Of a DNA stretch of 64,000 nucleotides, positions 47,144 through 62,100 are shown one piece after another. The notes under the pieces are model-generated. The model ran no database searches. It was not told the origin of the DNA and saw nothing but the letters and a program-made list of their open reading frames with translations. The DNA lies in contig OX235274.1 of assembly GCA_944472155.2 (NCBI GenBank), positions 36,640,052 through 36,704,051 on the forward strand, given 5' to 3'. The stretch comes from Trichobilharzia szidati. Its lineage: Eukaryota > Platyhelminthes > Trematoda > Strigeidida > Schistosomatidae. The first letter of the stretch is position 1. Every line of letters starts with the position of its first letter. The position numbers and the translations under genes are program-made.

Positions 47144-50100
47144 CGATTGTACAGCTGTGAAAATAAATTCGCCGAAAAGAGACTCTTCGCTGAACTACTG
47201 GTCTTCTCTCTCTATTAATTTTCGAGTGGGGATTTTCCATGAATATTAATGTTGTTTTAAATTACATTGAGTTAATTGATATATGTGTAAAACTTGGGCA
47301 TTGTGGTAGTAAGTAATTCCATATTAGTTTGTTTATTAGATGTATCACACAGTGAAACAGTATTAGTATTTACTGGATGACAAGGTTTCGAACAAAATTT
47401 ATTATTGTTCATAATCATTTCATCAATTATAATCACACGACTTTGAAACTCGAGTTTTATAGTTTTCTTTGTCCTCCCCTATTTATCGTAGGGGTAGTAG
47501 AATTTTCCAGATATCTGGGACACGTGTTGAATCATTCCTATTCGATAAACAAAGCTTCTGTTATCAATCTCTCCCTCCACCCTGTGACATTAGATTTTAA
47601 AACTGTCATATTATCCCATCCTATTGTATGGTTGTGTGTGTAATTGCATGTAGTGAGTGGTATATCTGAACTGTTCTCCAGATTTCTTATCTTATTCGGG
47701 TCAACTAACCTAGATTTTGCTAGGTTTTTATGCTCGGCTAGTCTGACTGACTGCTCCTGTTCTACTACTTTGACCTGACAATCATTCCACCAGGGTATTA
47801 GATAATTAAATTGTCTTATTTTAAAGGCTCAACCGGATCTTTTAACCGACAAGGCTTGTTTCTAATTGAGTTTGTGGGTTTGAATGATAGCCACTTTTAT
47901 TCCTGCCTGCCTTGTTAAGAATTCTGTGTAAGGTTTCCGAGGTTCCTTCCTTGTATGGAATTACTACTGATGATTTCGATTTCTTATTGTTGGTGTTGTC
48001 TTGCGCATTTTTGACATGCAGGTTGTCATTAATATTATTATCATTTTACATTTCCCTGCATACTTTCTGACTAATTTATCAGGGTAATTATTAAGTTTCA
48101 AGGCTTCTGTTACACGTCTCACTTCCTGTTTTAGATTTTCCTTAGTACTACTTGGTTTATGGGCTTTATTTCTTAAACATTTCACCAATCCTATTTTTAC
48201 TGACATAGGATGGGATGATTGGAAATCCAAATATCTGTTTGAATGTGTGGGTTTCCTGTAAACACTAGTGTTTAACTTCCCATCTTCTTTCCTTTTTATG
48301 CTACAATCTAACATTGGAAGTTCCCCTTCCTGACTTTCCAATTCATAAGTGAATTGAATTGCCTCCACCTTTGAGTTAATGTGTTCGAAAAATCTAAGTA
48401 CAATGAATGTGTCATCTACATACCTCCACCATACTTTTGGGGTGGGGCTGAACGTTTCAGTCGCTATGTTTTCCCACCCATCCATGAATATATCTGCCAT
48501 AACCGGGGATATTAGTCACCCCAAATCAACTCCCTCAGTTTTTTTTTGTATATTTTCCCGTAGAATTCAAATACTGTGGAAGTAAGGCGTAACTGCACTC
48601 CTAGCATTATGTCCTAAAGATTATAAAACTCAAGTTTCGAAGTCATGTGATTATAATTGATATGATTATGAACCACAATAAATTGTGTTCGAAACTTTGT
48701 CATCCAGTAAATAATGCTGTTTCAGTGTGTGATATATCTAATAAACAAAACTAATATGGAATTACATTGCATCAACATGAGCGATAGGCGATTATATTTC
48801 AAAAGCATCAGACAGAGATAATATATTTGTGCTTGTTAACGCCTACACCAGTGTGGCTAAATAAATAAAGGTGTTGTTAAAACTATCAAACAGCTCGATA
48901 TATTAGGATCACTGCATCCAAACACACCACAAGCGCTGAAGAATGCTTCTCTATCATCTATCGCGCGTATCGAATAAATTACCGAAGACCTGTAGATACA
49001 ACAGAACACCCCAAAACAGCAGAGGCCAATTGCAATCCGCTTAAATCAATCGGAGACTTGCACATGCTAAAGAAACAGGTCCAGCCAGCCACTGTTGCTA
49101 TTCTGTATTATTACTTCCCTTAATTCACCTGATATTCAGTCAGTCTGGTGTTATATGAATGCATATTATCCCTCTCTCCCTCTTACTGATGTTTGTGAAA
49201 TGTAATCTATCGACGCTATTGATTCGATGTAATTTAAAACAGCATTAATGTTGCTACTAACAAGACTTCTTCAATTATTACTGTCATAGACATGTAGTAG
49301 CTGATGAAGGAAGGGTTATCGGAAGGAATTCGTTCTTTTCTCATTATTAATCAGTCTTTTAAATTTCAAAAATTCTTATGTAACTTAAATGGCCAACTCT
49401 ATATAAATAAATAAGACTTGTAGTTTTATAGGTTAAAAACCAAGTTCACTTTTAACAGTTTGAAAAAATTTGGGCATTAGGTATATTCATTATTATTATA
49501 AAAGTTTTTGTATTTCCCGATGAATGAATGAAAAACAAAACGATATTGTTGTGTGTTTACTGACGTTTAGCTATTTAATGCTAATGTTGCTATGGGTTCA
49601 CCAGTTTCCTCAATAGTCACTGATGTTTTTATGAATAGATTCGAAGATAACATCTTTTCAAGTAAACTCACGCCCTGAAATATGGTTGAAATACTTAGAT
49701 GATACTTTTTGTAATGCTAAGACACGAGATCTACACAATTCATTCTTAGAGAAACTGACCAATCTATCTCCCAGCATCCAGTTTGCTTCTGAAGCAGAAT
49801 CAGACATCATTGAACTACCATTTCTAGACTATCTAGTTAAGAGGAGGGAAAACGGATATTTTAGTATATCTATCTATATACAGGAAGAAAACCTACTCCA
49901 ACAAATATTTAGACTTCAGGTCGTCACATCTCATCAGCGCAAAGGTATCAGTTGTTTCAAATCTTCTTAGACGAGTACACTCTTTGATAACGAATAAGAA
50001 GGAAAAAGAAGAAGAAATATCAAACATTACTGAGACTCTCAAGCAAAATAACTACCCAAAGAACTTCATCAACAAAATCAACACCGACATTAAATATGGT

Positions 50101-53100
50101 CGGAAACGCATTCCGAAGACATTCACCTCAACAGTTGTCATCCCATATAGATCAGAAACGTCAGATGATATCACAAGAGTACTCATTAAGCACATCAGAG
50201 TTTTCTCCAAAAAATAAGACACACTACAAATCAACCTTGCCCACGTAAAAGATAAAATTCCTAAGGGTTTTCAATCTAATTGTGTCTAAAAAATAAAATG
50301 CTTGGAATGTGATGCATCGGACAAACATCACGAGAAATCAAAATCGGAATAAATGAACACAGTGGAGCCGCATCTGTTCGACCACCGAGAAATCCAGTTG
50401 AACTAGAAAAGCTTTAAAAATCATCAGCCAGCCATAGATCTACACGCTCTAGAATCAGGCCACAAAATTGATTTTGACAATATTAAAGTATTCCAGAAAA
50501 ATTTCAGAAATCACAAAGAACATCTAATATCAGAAGCACTTCATATCAAATGGAATCCAGATTGCCTGAATAGGAATAATGGACTAAAACAGAATTTGAC
50601 CTGGTTACAACACCCCCCCCCTCCCTCATGAAATGACAAAATCAACACGAATGTGATAAGCAATTTCATTATTTATTAAACACACGCTATCAATCAACTT
50701 CCACGGTGTGGGTAGCCGGGAAGTAACAACCACCCACACACTTCCAAAAGCACAGGAAGCCTTCCCGAGTATCATTCTCAAACACACGCTACTTTTATAA
50801 TTTTATACATTTATCAAATCCAATAATCTACACTTGGTTTTGTTATCTTTATCAATTGGCCAACTTGACAACGCAAAAATTACTTTATGCTGATGAACGA
50901 TGTTATATATATAAGCTGAGATTTTGTAAATTCTGGTTCAATAATATTTTGATAAGGCTATTAGCGGCAGCATTAAATAGCGAAGCGTCAGTAAAAGCAA
51001 CGATATCGTTTTGTTTCTCATTCATTGGGAAATACAAAAACTTTTATAAGATTTGTAGTTTGTGCGAACACACAAAACTCCTGTTCGCATAACTTTAGCC
51101 AATAATATGAAAGAATGATAGGCTAATCAAGGACTATAATACTGCATTGAATTCCTCCCTTGCTTGACAGAAGATGTAGAAGTCTACGTAAATATAAGTT
51201 ACAAAACACAATTCTATGAATTTATTTATAGAGTCTCACAGTGTTATACAGTAATATTTACTGATGACGTTTCGACCACAATTTATTGCTCATAATCATA
51301 CCTTGATATCATTATGAGCAATAAATTGTGGTCGAAACGTCATCAGTAAATATTACTGTATAACACTGTGAGACTCTATCAAAATAAAAATTTACCCATA
51401 ATGGAATTACACTCTACCACAGTGCACAAGTTGTATTCTTATATCAACTCTACACTTACGTAGAAATCAGCATAAAAAGGGAATTCGAAACATGATAAGA
51501 AGACGAAGCACATGAATTAATAAGAACGTTTAAAAACTAAAAAAGTAAGCCAGTGATCAAGCTCCTGTATCATTTTGTAAAAGAAGAAAAATGTTAAATT
51601 GGTGGATGGTGACTAGCAGTGGAATCCAGGATAACGTGCATTTCGTCCTATCTGGGACTCGTCAACTAGTGGATATCCCTGCATTCCCCAGTGAGTGATG
51701 GTGTCCCCATTGAGGCTCGAACCCAGTGCCCATAGTTTCAAACGCCAAAGCGTTACCATCCACTAGACCACTTGGGCCACGGACAGCCACCTCTTGTGCA
51801 AGAGGTATTAGTGATTATTTAACTCCATTTGGACTTTCCCGTTGATTGATTGGACCGGAGTGTTCGGCCTCCGGTTGACGAAATGCGCATCCTGGATTCC
51901 ACTGATAGCCACCATCCACCAGTTTACTTCGTCGAAGCATCGGCGCAAAGAGGCGACACGTCAACCTGATAATGCTAAGCACTTCGGTCCATTTAATCAA
52001 TTGGAGAATCCGAATTGAATTAAATGAAGAAAAATGTTGTTTGTTTGGTTTTATTTAAGCCTCATCCAGTAAGTAAAGTGACTGAGACACGTGATGATAC
52101 TTATTAACTTTCTCAAAAGGCAGTGTCGAGTGAAGTAGCATGAAATTGAGTGTGAGAATAATTACTCATTAAGAAACATGTGTGTCGGTGTGGAATTATA
52201 TCGCAAACAGATATGAATGAATGAATGAATAAACTAACTGGTTTCAACGTAGAACTTTGCAAAGATGTGCAGCACTTCTAGTTGCCACACTCCCTCCATG
52301 TAGCACACAAAGCACCAGAAGAGAGTATAGAGAGACTCAAAAGAGATGTAAGGCAGAAAGCATAGTAATAGGCAAGAACAATAGATTCTCGTTGGATGTG
52401 AAAAATCACAAACAGTGAATGGATGCATGTGAGCCATCATTGAGAACGAGAATTTGAAGCCATATCACCAATAGTCTCCAGCCTTCATTGGTTCTTACCA
52501 TACCATCCCGAGGACACCAACCAGTCAGGAAGTTTACAACTCCCTAAGTGGCTAACTTAATAACTGTTGTGGATTTCATTGACTGGTGAAGCCATATGTT
52601 TTGGTTTGACCACCACTAGCTCTTTTCCAACCTGATCCATCCTATGTCAGCTAACATAGATTGTCGAGGAAGGGGATGGCTAGGCAGACATGCGTAGCAC
52701 ATGTCCTAACCATCTCAATCGATGTAAATTCACAACTTCGTCAATTGATTTCCTCTCCTTACCTGGCACACAACTGAAGCCTAACCTCAATATTGCTTAC
52801 CTTATTATAATGCCTAACACGGGATATAGAACGCAGACATCTATGATGAAAGACAGCTGGCCAGGTTTTTGAAGTCTTCCACTTTCAATGGCCATGTCTC
52901 ATAGACGTAGCGGACTGCTGAGCAGTACACACACATCTTTTGATCGATAGTCGGATGTGAGCTGAAAGTCAACAACCATTGAATTCTGACTCACTGAACG
53001 AAGTTTAGCTTACCAACTTCGTGACTTAACAAGCCCTGAACCCAATGCTTCACCTGATCGCAAGTGCACGTGCACTTCTGAAGTCTTCAAAAATGAGACA

Positions 53101-56100
53101 CAGCAATTATCTACTTTTTCGATACATACAGAAATCTGCTTTAGAGTGAGTACAGTCCTTACGCCATATATTCGTAAACTAAGTCTTTATGTGAGTGCAT
53201 CAGAAATCCATTTAAACACGTACTATTTTTTAGAAAGCAGAATTCGTTGAATAAAACACAACTATTTGAGTTTGTCTGTCTGTTTTCGACATAGAACTTT
53301 GCACCGATATGCAGCAGTTCAAGTCGCCACTCTCCCTCCATGTAGCACACAAAGCAACAGAAGAAAGTGAAAAGAAATGCATAATAGAGACAGTAAACAG
53401 AAGTGTGAGACAAAGGAATAGTAATAACGAAGAACAATATAGTTTCATTGGGAATCATAAGTCACAAGGAGTGGATGCATATGCACCAGCCAGCCATTGA
53501 GAACGATTTTGAGCCATATCACCAATTGTTTCCAGCCTTCATTGGTTTTTACCGTCCCGAGGACCCCAACCAGTCAGGAACTCTACAGCTTCCTACGTGG
53601 CTTAAACTAACTGTTGTGGATTTCAATGACTGACACCATGTTTTCGTTTGACCGCCGCTAGCTCTTTTCCAGCCTGACCCTATATCAGCTAAAATTGCCT
53701 GTTGTCGAGGAAGGCGATGGCTAGGCAGGCATGCGTAATACATTTCGTAACCATCTCACTCGATGTAACTTCACAGCCTCGTCGATTGATTTCCCCTCCT
53801 CGACGCCTAACCTCAATATTGCTCACCTTATTATACCACTTCACACGGGAAATAGAGCGCAGGCACCTATGATCAAAGACAGCTAATCTTTTCATGTCTT
53901 CCACTCTCAATGGCCAGGTCTCACAGCGTCATAAAGGAGGATGGAGCGGACTGCTGAGCAGTACACCCGCCCTTTGGTCGATAGCCAGCCGGATATCACG
54001 TCTACGCCAGAGACGGCGTAAACTGGCATATGCGAAACTAGCCCTCTGTATCCGTACTGAGATTTCGTCAGAGATCAACTATTTGAGTAATTAAGGTACA
54101 AACCATTTTAGAGATACTTACAACTCATGACACTTTCTATCCATCCATTGAGGTGAATTTCGCTCCAGTTTATGGAGAAATGAGCTAAAATAATGCTACA
54201 AAGTTGAAGGACACACTAAATGAATGAAGAATAATAAAATTCTCCATGAAACGATTAAAAATCTGATGAAAACCACCACGTGTTTGTTATAGAGGAACTA
54301 TTTATTTGGCGGGTATTCGTTGGTCCATGAAAGATCAGTAATAAAGAAAACTTACCAGATCTTCCAAAACCAATGATTTCAGCAATCGGTGTAGGCGGTT
54401 CATCAAATGATTCTCGTAAGAAATCATCTGGAGGAGGCCAAGCTTGTAGAACAACTGCAGCTGCACCTTCAGATAATACAAATCCTTTACGTTGTGAGTC
54501 AAAAGGACGGGAGGCTTGTTCAGGAGTATCATTGAACTGTGTACACAGAGCGCGAAGACGAGAAAAAGCCGCCATTGTCCATGGATTTAAAGGCGCTTCA
54601 CATGCACCAGCAACAACCAAATCTGCTTCATTATTTTGAACTAGTTGGGTAGAAAAGTAAACGCATCCGCAGGATTTAATTTCAAAATCATAAATCTTAG
54701 AATGAACAACATTAGAGTTCAGTTAACAGTTTTATTAGATTGAAAAACTATATTTAAGTTTCCAGTAAAGAGTACAATGACAATAACAACAGATAGTAGT
54801 GTCTAATATGCAAAATACAAATATTTCCTACTATTCGTTCTATGCTTTATCTTCTCTAAGGCATTTCACAACCACCAACAGACACAGAACAACTGTCAGT
54901 GGACAATAATCCTCCAACAAAAACAGAAGTATTGAATGCAATCAAGCTACTGAAAGCCAGCCGGGAAGGGGGCAGGACCGGACATAATTCCTCCTGAAGC
55001 ACTGAAAACGGATTCAGAAACCGCAGCGGATATGCTGACACTACAACTTCAAAACACGTTTGGAAGGAAGAAAAGGTACCTACTGGTTGGAAGAAAGGCT
55101 TTCTTGTTAAACTAACAAAGAAGGGCGACGAAGTTAGGCCTCTGCAAGAACTGGTGCGGAATCATGCTCTTGTCCACGCCAAGCAAAATTTTTAGTTGCA
55201 TCATCCTGTAGAGACTAAAAGATGCACTGGATGCAAAACTGGAACCCGAACAAACAAGCTGCAACGCTACGCATCATCATCACCAAACAGAGTGGAAGTA
55301 AAATCTCTAATTCAACATCATCTACTTTAAAAAAGCTTTCGATAGCGTTGGCTGTGAAGTAATTTGGAAACTGCTTCAGCACTATGGAGTGCCACAAATT
55401 TTTATCAACCTCATTCAACAGCTATATGACAATACCACGTGTCAAGTGATTCCCACAGTGGAAAACTCAGTGAAGCCTCTGAAGCGAATACAGGAGAAAG
55501 ATGAGGAAGGCTCCCTACTATCACCGATGATATTCCTAATTGTGGGCGAACTGGATTATGCAGCAAATCGTGAATGGGGAACGAGAAGACAGGAATTTGT
55601 TGGACTGATAAAAAGACACTAGAAGACCTGGACTTCGAGGACGATTTATGTCTAGTGTCACATAAAGTCGAAGAATTAAAGGTGAAAAGCAACAAATTGG
55701 CCGAAGAAGCAGCAACAACAGAACTCCAGGTGGTTCTCTAACTGATGTCAGCTCATGATGAAATCCTCCATGAAAATAGAGAAGACGGGGGTGATGAAGA
55801 TAACCACAGACCCCCTATCAATGAAAGAAGTTTGAAAGACGCCACATGTTTCACTTATCTCGGTAGCATCATTTCAAATGCAGGCGGCATAACGGATGAG
55901 GTTGTCAAAACCAGAATCGGAGAGGCAAGACAGGCCTTCATTACCCTGAAATCAGCAGGGAAATCTTTTTCTCTCAGCATAAAGATTCGCATTCTCTATA
56001 CCAATGTTAGTGCAATCAGTTCTTCTATATTGGGTGAGCAACTTGGACGTTCACACTTGAATACTGTTCAGGAGTCACAGTATTTTCTAAACTCCTCGAA

Positions 56101-59100
56101 GGAAAATAACCCATTCAACTTTCAATTTTAGCTAGCTAACTAAATCAACATGCATGATCTTCAATGATTCTTGAGATTTCAATGCAACGCGTGATAAACT
56201 CCGATTCCCCAATAGCCCTGTAGAAATGCAATCATATGTATAAGATAGCATTAAAGATTTTAATGTCTCATTAGATGTGATTTTGCTATTTACCAATGTA
56301 CCCCTCATAGAAATTCTTTGCTATTTATGTGATTATATTGATACGCATAGTTTAGAAATAGGGTTGCCGACAATCCACCTCAAAGAACTTTTATTGAGAT
56401 GCACGTTGAATGTTCAGTTCACCTTCAATAATGAGATTTTTAGACAGAGAGATGGCATTGCGATGGGATCACCACTGGGTCCCCTGTTGGCTGATTGTTT
56501 TATGGCAAAGCTTGAAAACTCTCAACTTAGTCAAACCATCGATCATTTCGAAATTTATAGAAGATACGTAGACGACACTTTCGTTATCTGCGATAATAAC
56601 GTAATTCTTGATGATGTCTTGTTTGCTTTCAACAACTGCCATCCTTCTTTACAATTCACCATAGAAAAGGAATCTGAACTACGTATTCCGTTTCTTGATG
56701 TGTGCCTTAGTAGACGTAATGACGGATCTCTCAAAAGATCTATCCACAGGAAACGTACATGGAACGGACAACTAACTAATTTTTATAGTTGGGTGCCTAT
56801 CTCCAGGAAAAGGAACCTAATTCATTCACTCTGCTTTAGGATAAGAAACATTTTTAGTTCTGATTGCATTGACTCAGAACTTGACTTCCTAAAAGCCACG
56901 CTCGCAGAAAACGGTTACCCTAACCGATTTATTGACAGTAACATGAAAGATAAGCAGTCTAAACTGGTCACCGACTCAGTTCCAAAGAAAACCTTATTCA
57001 TGAACTTGGAATTCAAAGGTGATCAAGCTTCAGATATGCTCAAAAATCGTCTCTCTAAATCAGTCAGTAAGACGTTCTTTGCAGCAAAATTACAAATGAC
57101 GTTCACCAGCCACAAGTTGTTCTCTATCTCTGTAAAAGATAAGCTCCCCCGTCTGGCCGCCTCCATGTGCATCTATCAGTTCACCTGCTCTTGTGGAGCA
57201 AGGTACATTGGCCGTAGCCAGAGAACGCTTCCCACACGGATACGAGAACATATTCCAGCATGGTTTTACAAGGGAGAAAGGAAGTGTGTGCGAAGCTCTA
57301 TTCTAGAACACTTGATCGATTCCTGTCACTCTACCAACCCTGATCATGATTTTAAGATCATCTACCGAATCCATGCTAACTTGCCACGTTTTCTTCGTCA
57401 CAGACTTCTAAAGACAGTAGAGGCCTTGACCATTCATGAATTTAAGCCAGACCTTTGTGTATAAAAGAGGTATGTACAATCCCTACTTCTGCCTTGGCCG
57501 AAGAGGGATAGACATTTATTTATTTATTTTGTTTATTTAGTTAATCTATGTACCTTTCCCTCATTACTATTATTATCATTATTATTATTACTATTCTCAC
57601 TCTGAATTGTTTCCACTTGTCCCACTTGTCATTTTAAACCCAAAATTATTAATTTTTATTTTTACAATATTGAATTCTATCTTATCAAATTTCACACCAT
57701 GTTATGTAACATTTTATATTCGCCTACTAATCCTATAATTATGTACCCCTTTCCAAAATCTATACACCTTATGTATTATTCTATATATGACATTGATTGT
57801 TTTGCTACTTGACATTTAACTATGATTATAATCACAAATATTTTAATTGCATTTCATACTATTATCAATATCTCATGTATTCACACCTTTGATCTAATTC
57901 CCTCACCGGATATAATTTCTTATGTGTGTTATGTGATGAGAAAACTGTTAGGTATGACACGATCAACTTACTGCGGCACTCTAACAAATAGTTTCCATTA
58001 GCTTTTGTTCTCCTTTCTTTGTTACTATTATATTGTTGCTCACATATTCTATTACACACTAATTTTATATTTCATATCCTGTGGTGCATTGTTCAAATAT
58101 GTGAATGCAATGCCGTTCTTTTTTATTTCTTTTTTTTCTCTTTTTTTCTTTTTGTTGTTGTTGCTTTTATTTTTAAGATCTTATAAAAAATTTATGAGGT
58201 AATTAGATGCAATATTGTAATGCACGCTGAAAATTCCATACCTGTACCACAAATACTGTTTTGAATAAAGCTATTATTATTATATATACGATTGTACACC
58301 TTGATAATGAATTCGTTGAAAAGAGTCTCTTCGTTGAATATTGTATTCTTAATGCTACAATGGGAATTATTAAGTTATATGTATAAGTCCCTTAAAAACT
58401 AATCTTAGTCACTTTAACAATATATAACCTAGAAGGTTCTGTATATTGAAATTTTGAACGCCAAAAGTTAGATAATTTATGCATTTCTGAAATATTTTAG
58501 TTTCAGTATTCTTAGCTCAACTAACATATCATGAATAATCGTTAATTTTCAAGTTTTCCGCTATCAACAGAAATGACTAGTGTGCAAGCAGGGTGAACGA
58601 CTACAAAAATAAAATAAAATATAAGGCTCATTAAACGACAATAAAACTATTGTAAATCAAGAAAAAATTATTCAGAAGTGCTTACTCATACGAAAAGCCT
58701 CACCGATACAGTGAAGGCCAGCAGCACATGCAGTATTTGTAGCCATGCATGGTCCTCGTAGCCCCCAAATTCGGCTTATCACACCAGCGGGAATATTACT
58801 CAATGTTCTAGTCAAAGCGTGTGGTCCAACTCCAGAATACTTTTTGGTTAGAATTCCTGATGCTGTATCTATAACTTCACTTGGACCATCCATTCCAACT
58901 CCAAAGTATACGCCTAAAATCATACGACATCGGTATTTGCAATTAGAACAATAAGCATGCATTGCATTCAATGTTAAGGAAAATTACAACAGAGTTGAGA
59001 TTGAGCCACGTCTACTTTGCGAGAGTAAATGGTACTACCTAGGTACTCAAACCTCAATGGGTGAAGAAGCGCTCAAACCCGCGACCGAGTGGTTGGAAGT

Positions 59101-62100
59101 CTAGTGTCTAGACCAATGAACCACATCTTTACAATATTTTTTACATAGAGGAGCATTCAGCTGTGTCATGACTGACTGGTTCCAACATAGAATTTGGCAC
59201 AGAAGTGTACAAGTTCAACTCGCCACACTCCATGATGCAGCATACAAACGTAGACAAAAGAGAAAAAAGAGATCCGAAACAACAATAATAATCAGAAATA
59301 TGCGGGAGAAACAATAGTAACATGGAGATAGAACGCAGATATCTGTGAACAAAGACAGCTAGTCTTCTCATATCTTCCACTTTCAACGACCACGTCTCAT
59401 AGCCGGCCATTAAAGAGGACAGTCTGGATTCAACATAGAACTTGGCACCGAAGTGCACCAGTTCGAGTTGCCACGTTCCAAATAGCACACAAAGGTAGAC
59501 AAGAAGATGAGTGAAGAGAATCAATAGAGTTTTGACAAGTATAAGAGTGAAACAGAATGAGTAATGGTAGAAACGAATATGAAGGATTACAGAGACTGAA
59601 TACATCTGCGTAAGCCATTGACAACGACTTTGAGCCATGTCACCTATTGTCTCCAGCCATTGACTCTTAGAGTCTCGAGGGCCCCAACCCGGAAGTCTGC
59701 ATCTCCCTACCTGACTCAGTTTAATTGTCAGGGATTTCATGGATTGATTGATGCCATGTTTTTGTTTGGCCACCACTTACTCTTTTCCAACCTGCACCTA
59801 TATCAGCTAGTAATGCCCGTCGGGGGAGGCGATGGTTAGGCATGCGCAGCACGTGACCTAACCATCTCAACCTATGTAACTTCATAACCTCTTCGATTGA
59901 TTTTCCCTCTTTGCCCAACACTACGCCTAACGTCAACATTACTTACCCTATTATACCACCTAACGTGAGAAAGAGATCGTAAACATCTATGATCAAAAGC
60001 AGTCAACCTTTTCATGTCTTCAACTCGTATTGGCCATGTTTCAGAGCCATAGAGAAGGACGGAGAGAACTGCTGAGCAGTATACACGTCCCTTGGTTGAT
60101 AGCCGGATGTCACGCCTATGCCAGAGATGGCGTAAGTTAGCGAAAGCAGCTCGAGCTGTTTGGATCCAAGCTGAGATTTCCTCGCCAATCAGTCCGTTGG
60201 CGCTGATACAACTTCCCAAAGAGGTGAAGTGGTCAACATGTTCTATCACTTCACTCCCTATCACTAAGCTAGGAGTTGACGTAGTCCAGTCCTGTAGCAG
60301 CATCTTACATTTTACAGGGGCGAATATTTGAGTGAAATAAGAATTAACTTGATTGAAATAAAAAATTGTCAGTAAATACACTGAAGCTGAGTCACAGGCA
60401 ATCCAGTGTAACACAGCAGATTTTAAACACTCAGTTAACGAGAATAATTCAACCGAATACATAACTGATGCTTCAGGTGAAGAAAGATACCACACCATCC
60501 ATTTTGAATCTTCAACAAAATCTCAAAGAAAAGAAAATGAAGAAATTAATCTGCTATTTTTTTTCTAAATGTCACTATTGAAAAGTTTCTGTTCAAATAT
60601 GCGGTAAGTTTTACCCTAAAAGAGACAACACACTGTTGAATACATTACCAAAAACCAATGACCAGACGAAAAGCCTGAATTGGAGCAAAAACTAGAATTA
60701 TACACACTAGGAGAAATAAGACGACTACCTTAAAATATTTTATCGGACTGTGGATACCCCTCAAGGATGTTACCGCACTAAAATATCACGTTCTTAAAGC
60801 ACCAAAATTGGAGGAAGAATGACTTAATCAAGCATACTGGCTAAAAGAGGCATTTTGGGAATACTTAGCCGTATAAAATCCAACTTTAATATGCCCGAAC
60901 AGTGTAATGTGTAATCTGCCAGATCCACTGAATCCTGATGTTCTTCCCTATGTTGCTGTTCTTTCTCCCGTAAATTTCTGCTTATTATATTTATTTATTC
61001 AAAAAACGCATATCCTGGTACAATATGGCATCAAGAAGATGCGTCACACAATAATAATAAAACAACATATACGGAAAAAATAGGTAGAGAATGAATAAAA
61101 GACTCCATCACGACACCACGTCATGGGCTGACAACCTCTCCACTTATTCCATCCTGTCCCGGGGCTAGCGAACACAGTCCGGTATGGAAGCCTCTGGGAT
61201 GACATTCGTAGCAAATGTCCAAGCCACCGGAGTTTCCGGATGACGACACTCAATGAATGGTGATCTCCACTTTGTCCAAATACACGCCATCGGATCTCAG
61301 AATTACTCACATGATAGTGCAATCGAACGCAAGCAATTCTACGGAGACAGCGATGATTGAATACGCAGAGTCGCCAAGCATCCTCAGCTCAGAGAGGCCA
61401 AGTTTCGCAATTGTAGAGCAAGACAGCACGCACCGAAGCATTCTGTTCCCGACCTTTGACAGCCAGGCCAACGTTGGAATGGCGCCAGAGGTGACTCAAT
61501 TTGACGCATACCACCCCTAGCTCTCATGATACGGTTGGAAATCTCGTCCATCACACCTCCGCCAGCAGTCGTACAACTACCCAGATACACGAACTTATCA
61601 ACAACTTCAAGCGGTCCACATGCAAGAGTGAGTGCAGGTACAGGCTCCTGCCAATCTTTTAACAGTACCTTGTACTAAGACGGTGCAAAGCACATACCAC
61701 GCTTACAGATACTGATCGCCAACTGATTAAGTGCGATTTGGGCAGCCTGCATGTTATCACACAGTAATATGATATCGTCTGCATACTCGAGGTCGAAAAG
61801 TCTTTCTCCAGGAAGCAAATTTACACCACAGACACTCCTTCAGAGGTGAATGTCATCGATAGTAAGGTTAAAGAGAAATAGAGATCTGCTCATTATGGCT
61901 TTTTGGATTTTATTTTTCTTCTTCCGCCTGCCTTTGTATGTTACAAGGAACTGCTGCACTTCTGTGCAAAGTTCTACGCTGAAACTCAATCTGTAGTACA
62001 GATATACATAGTTTAGTAAACACCATCGTCTGATATTGGTGAGTAAATACGATCCCCAACAATTCTCAGCAGACATCAACAAGACAGTGTAATAAAGAAT

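Noticed and set aside
51240..51280. Hammerhead from ACTGATGACGTTTCGACC
   Set aside because: No GAAA follows in register on this strand, and on the other strand the CUGANGA box reads ATTATGA, missing C3 and G5.
54373..54639. 88-codon plus-strand ORF
   Set aside because: Shadow of OXSM exon 4.
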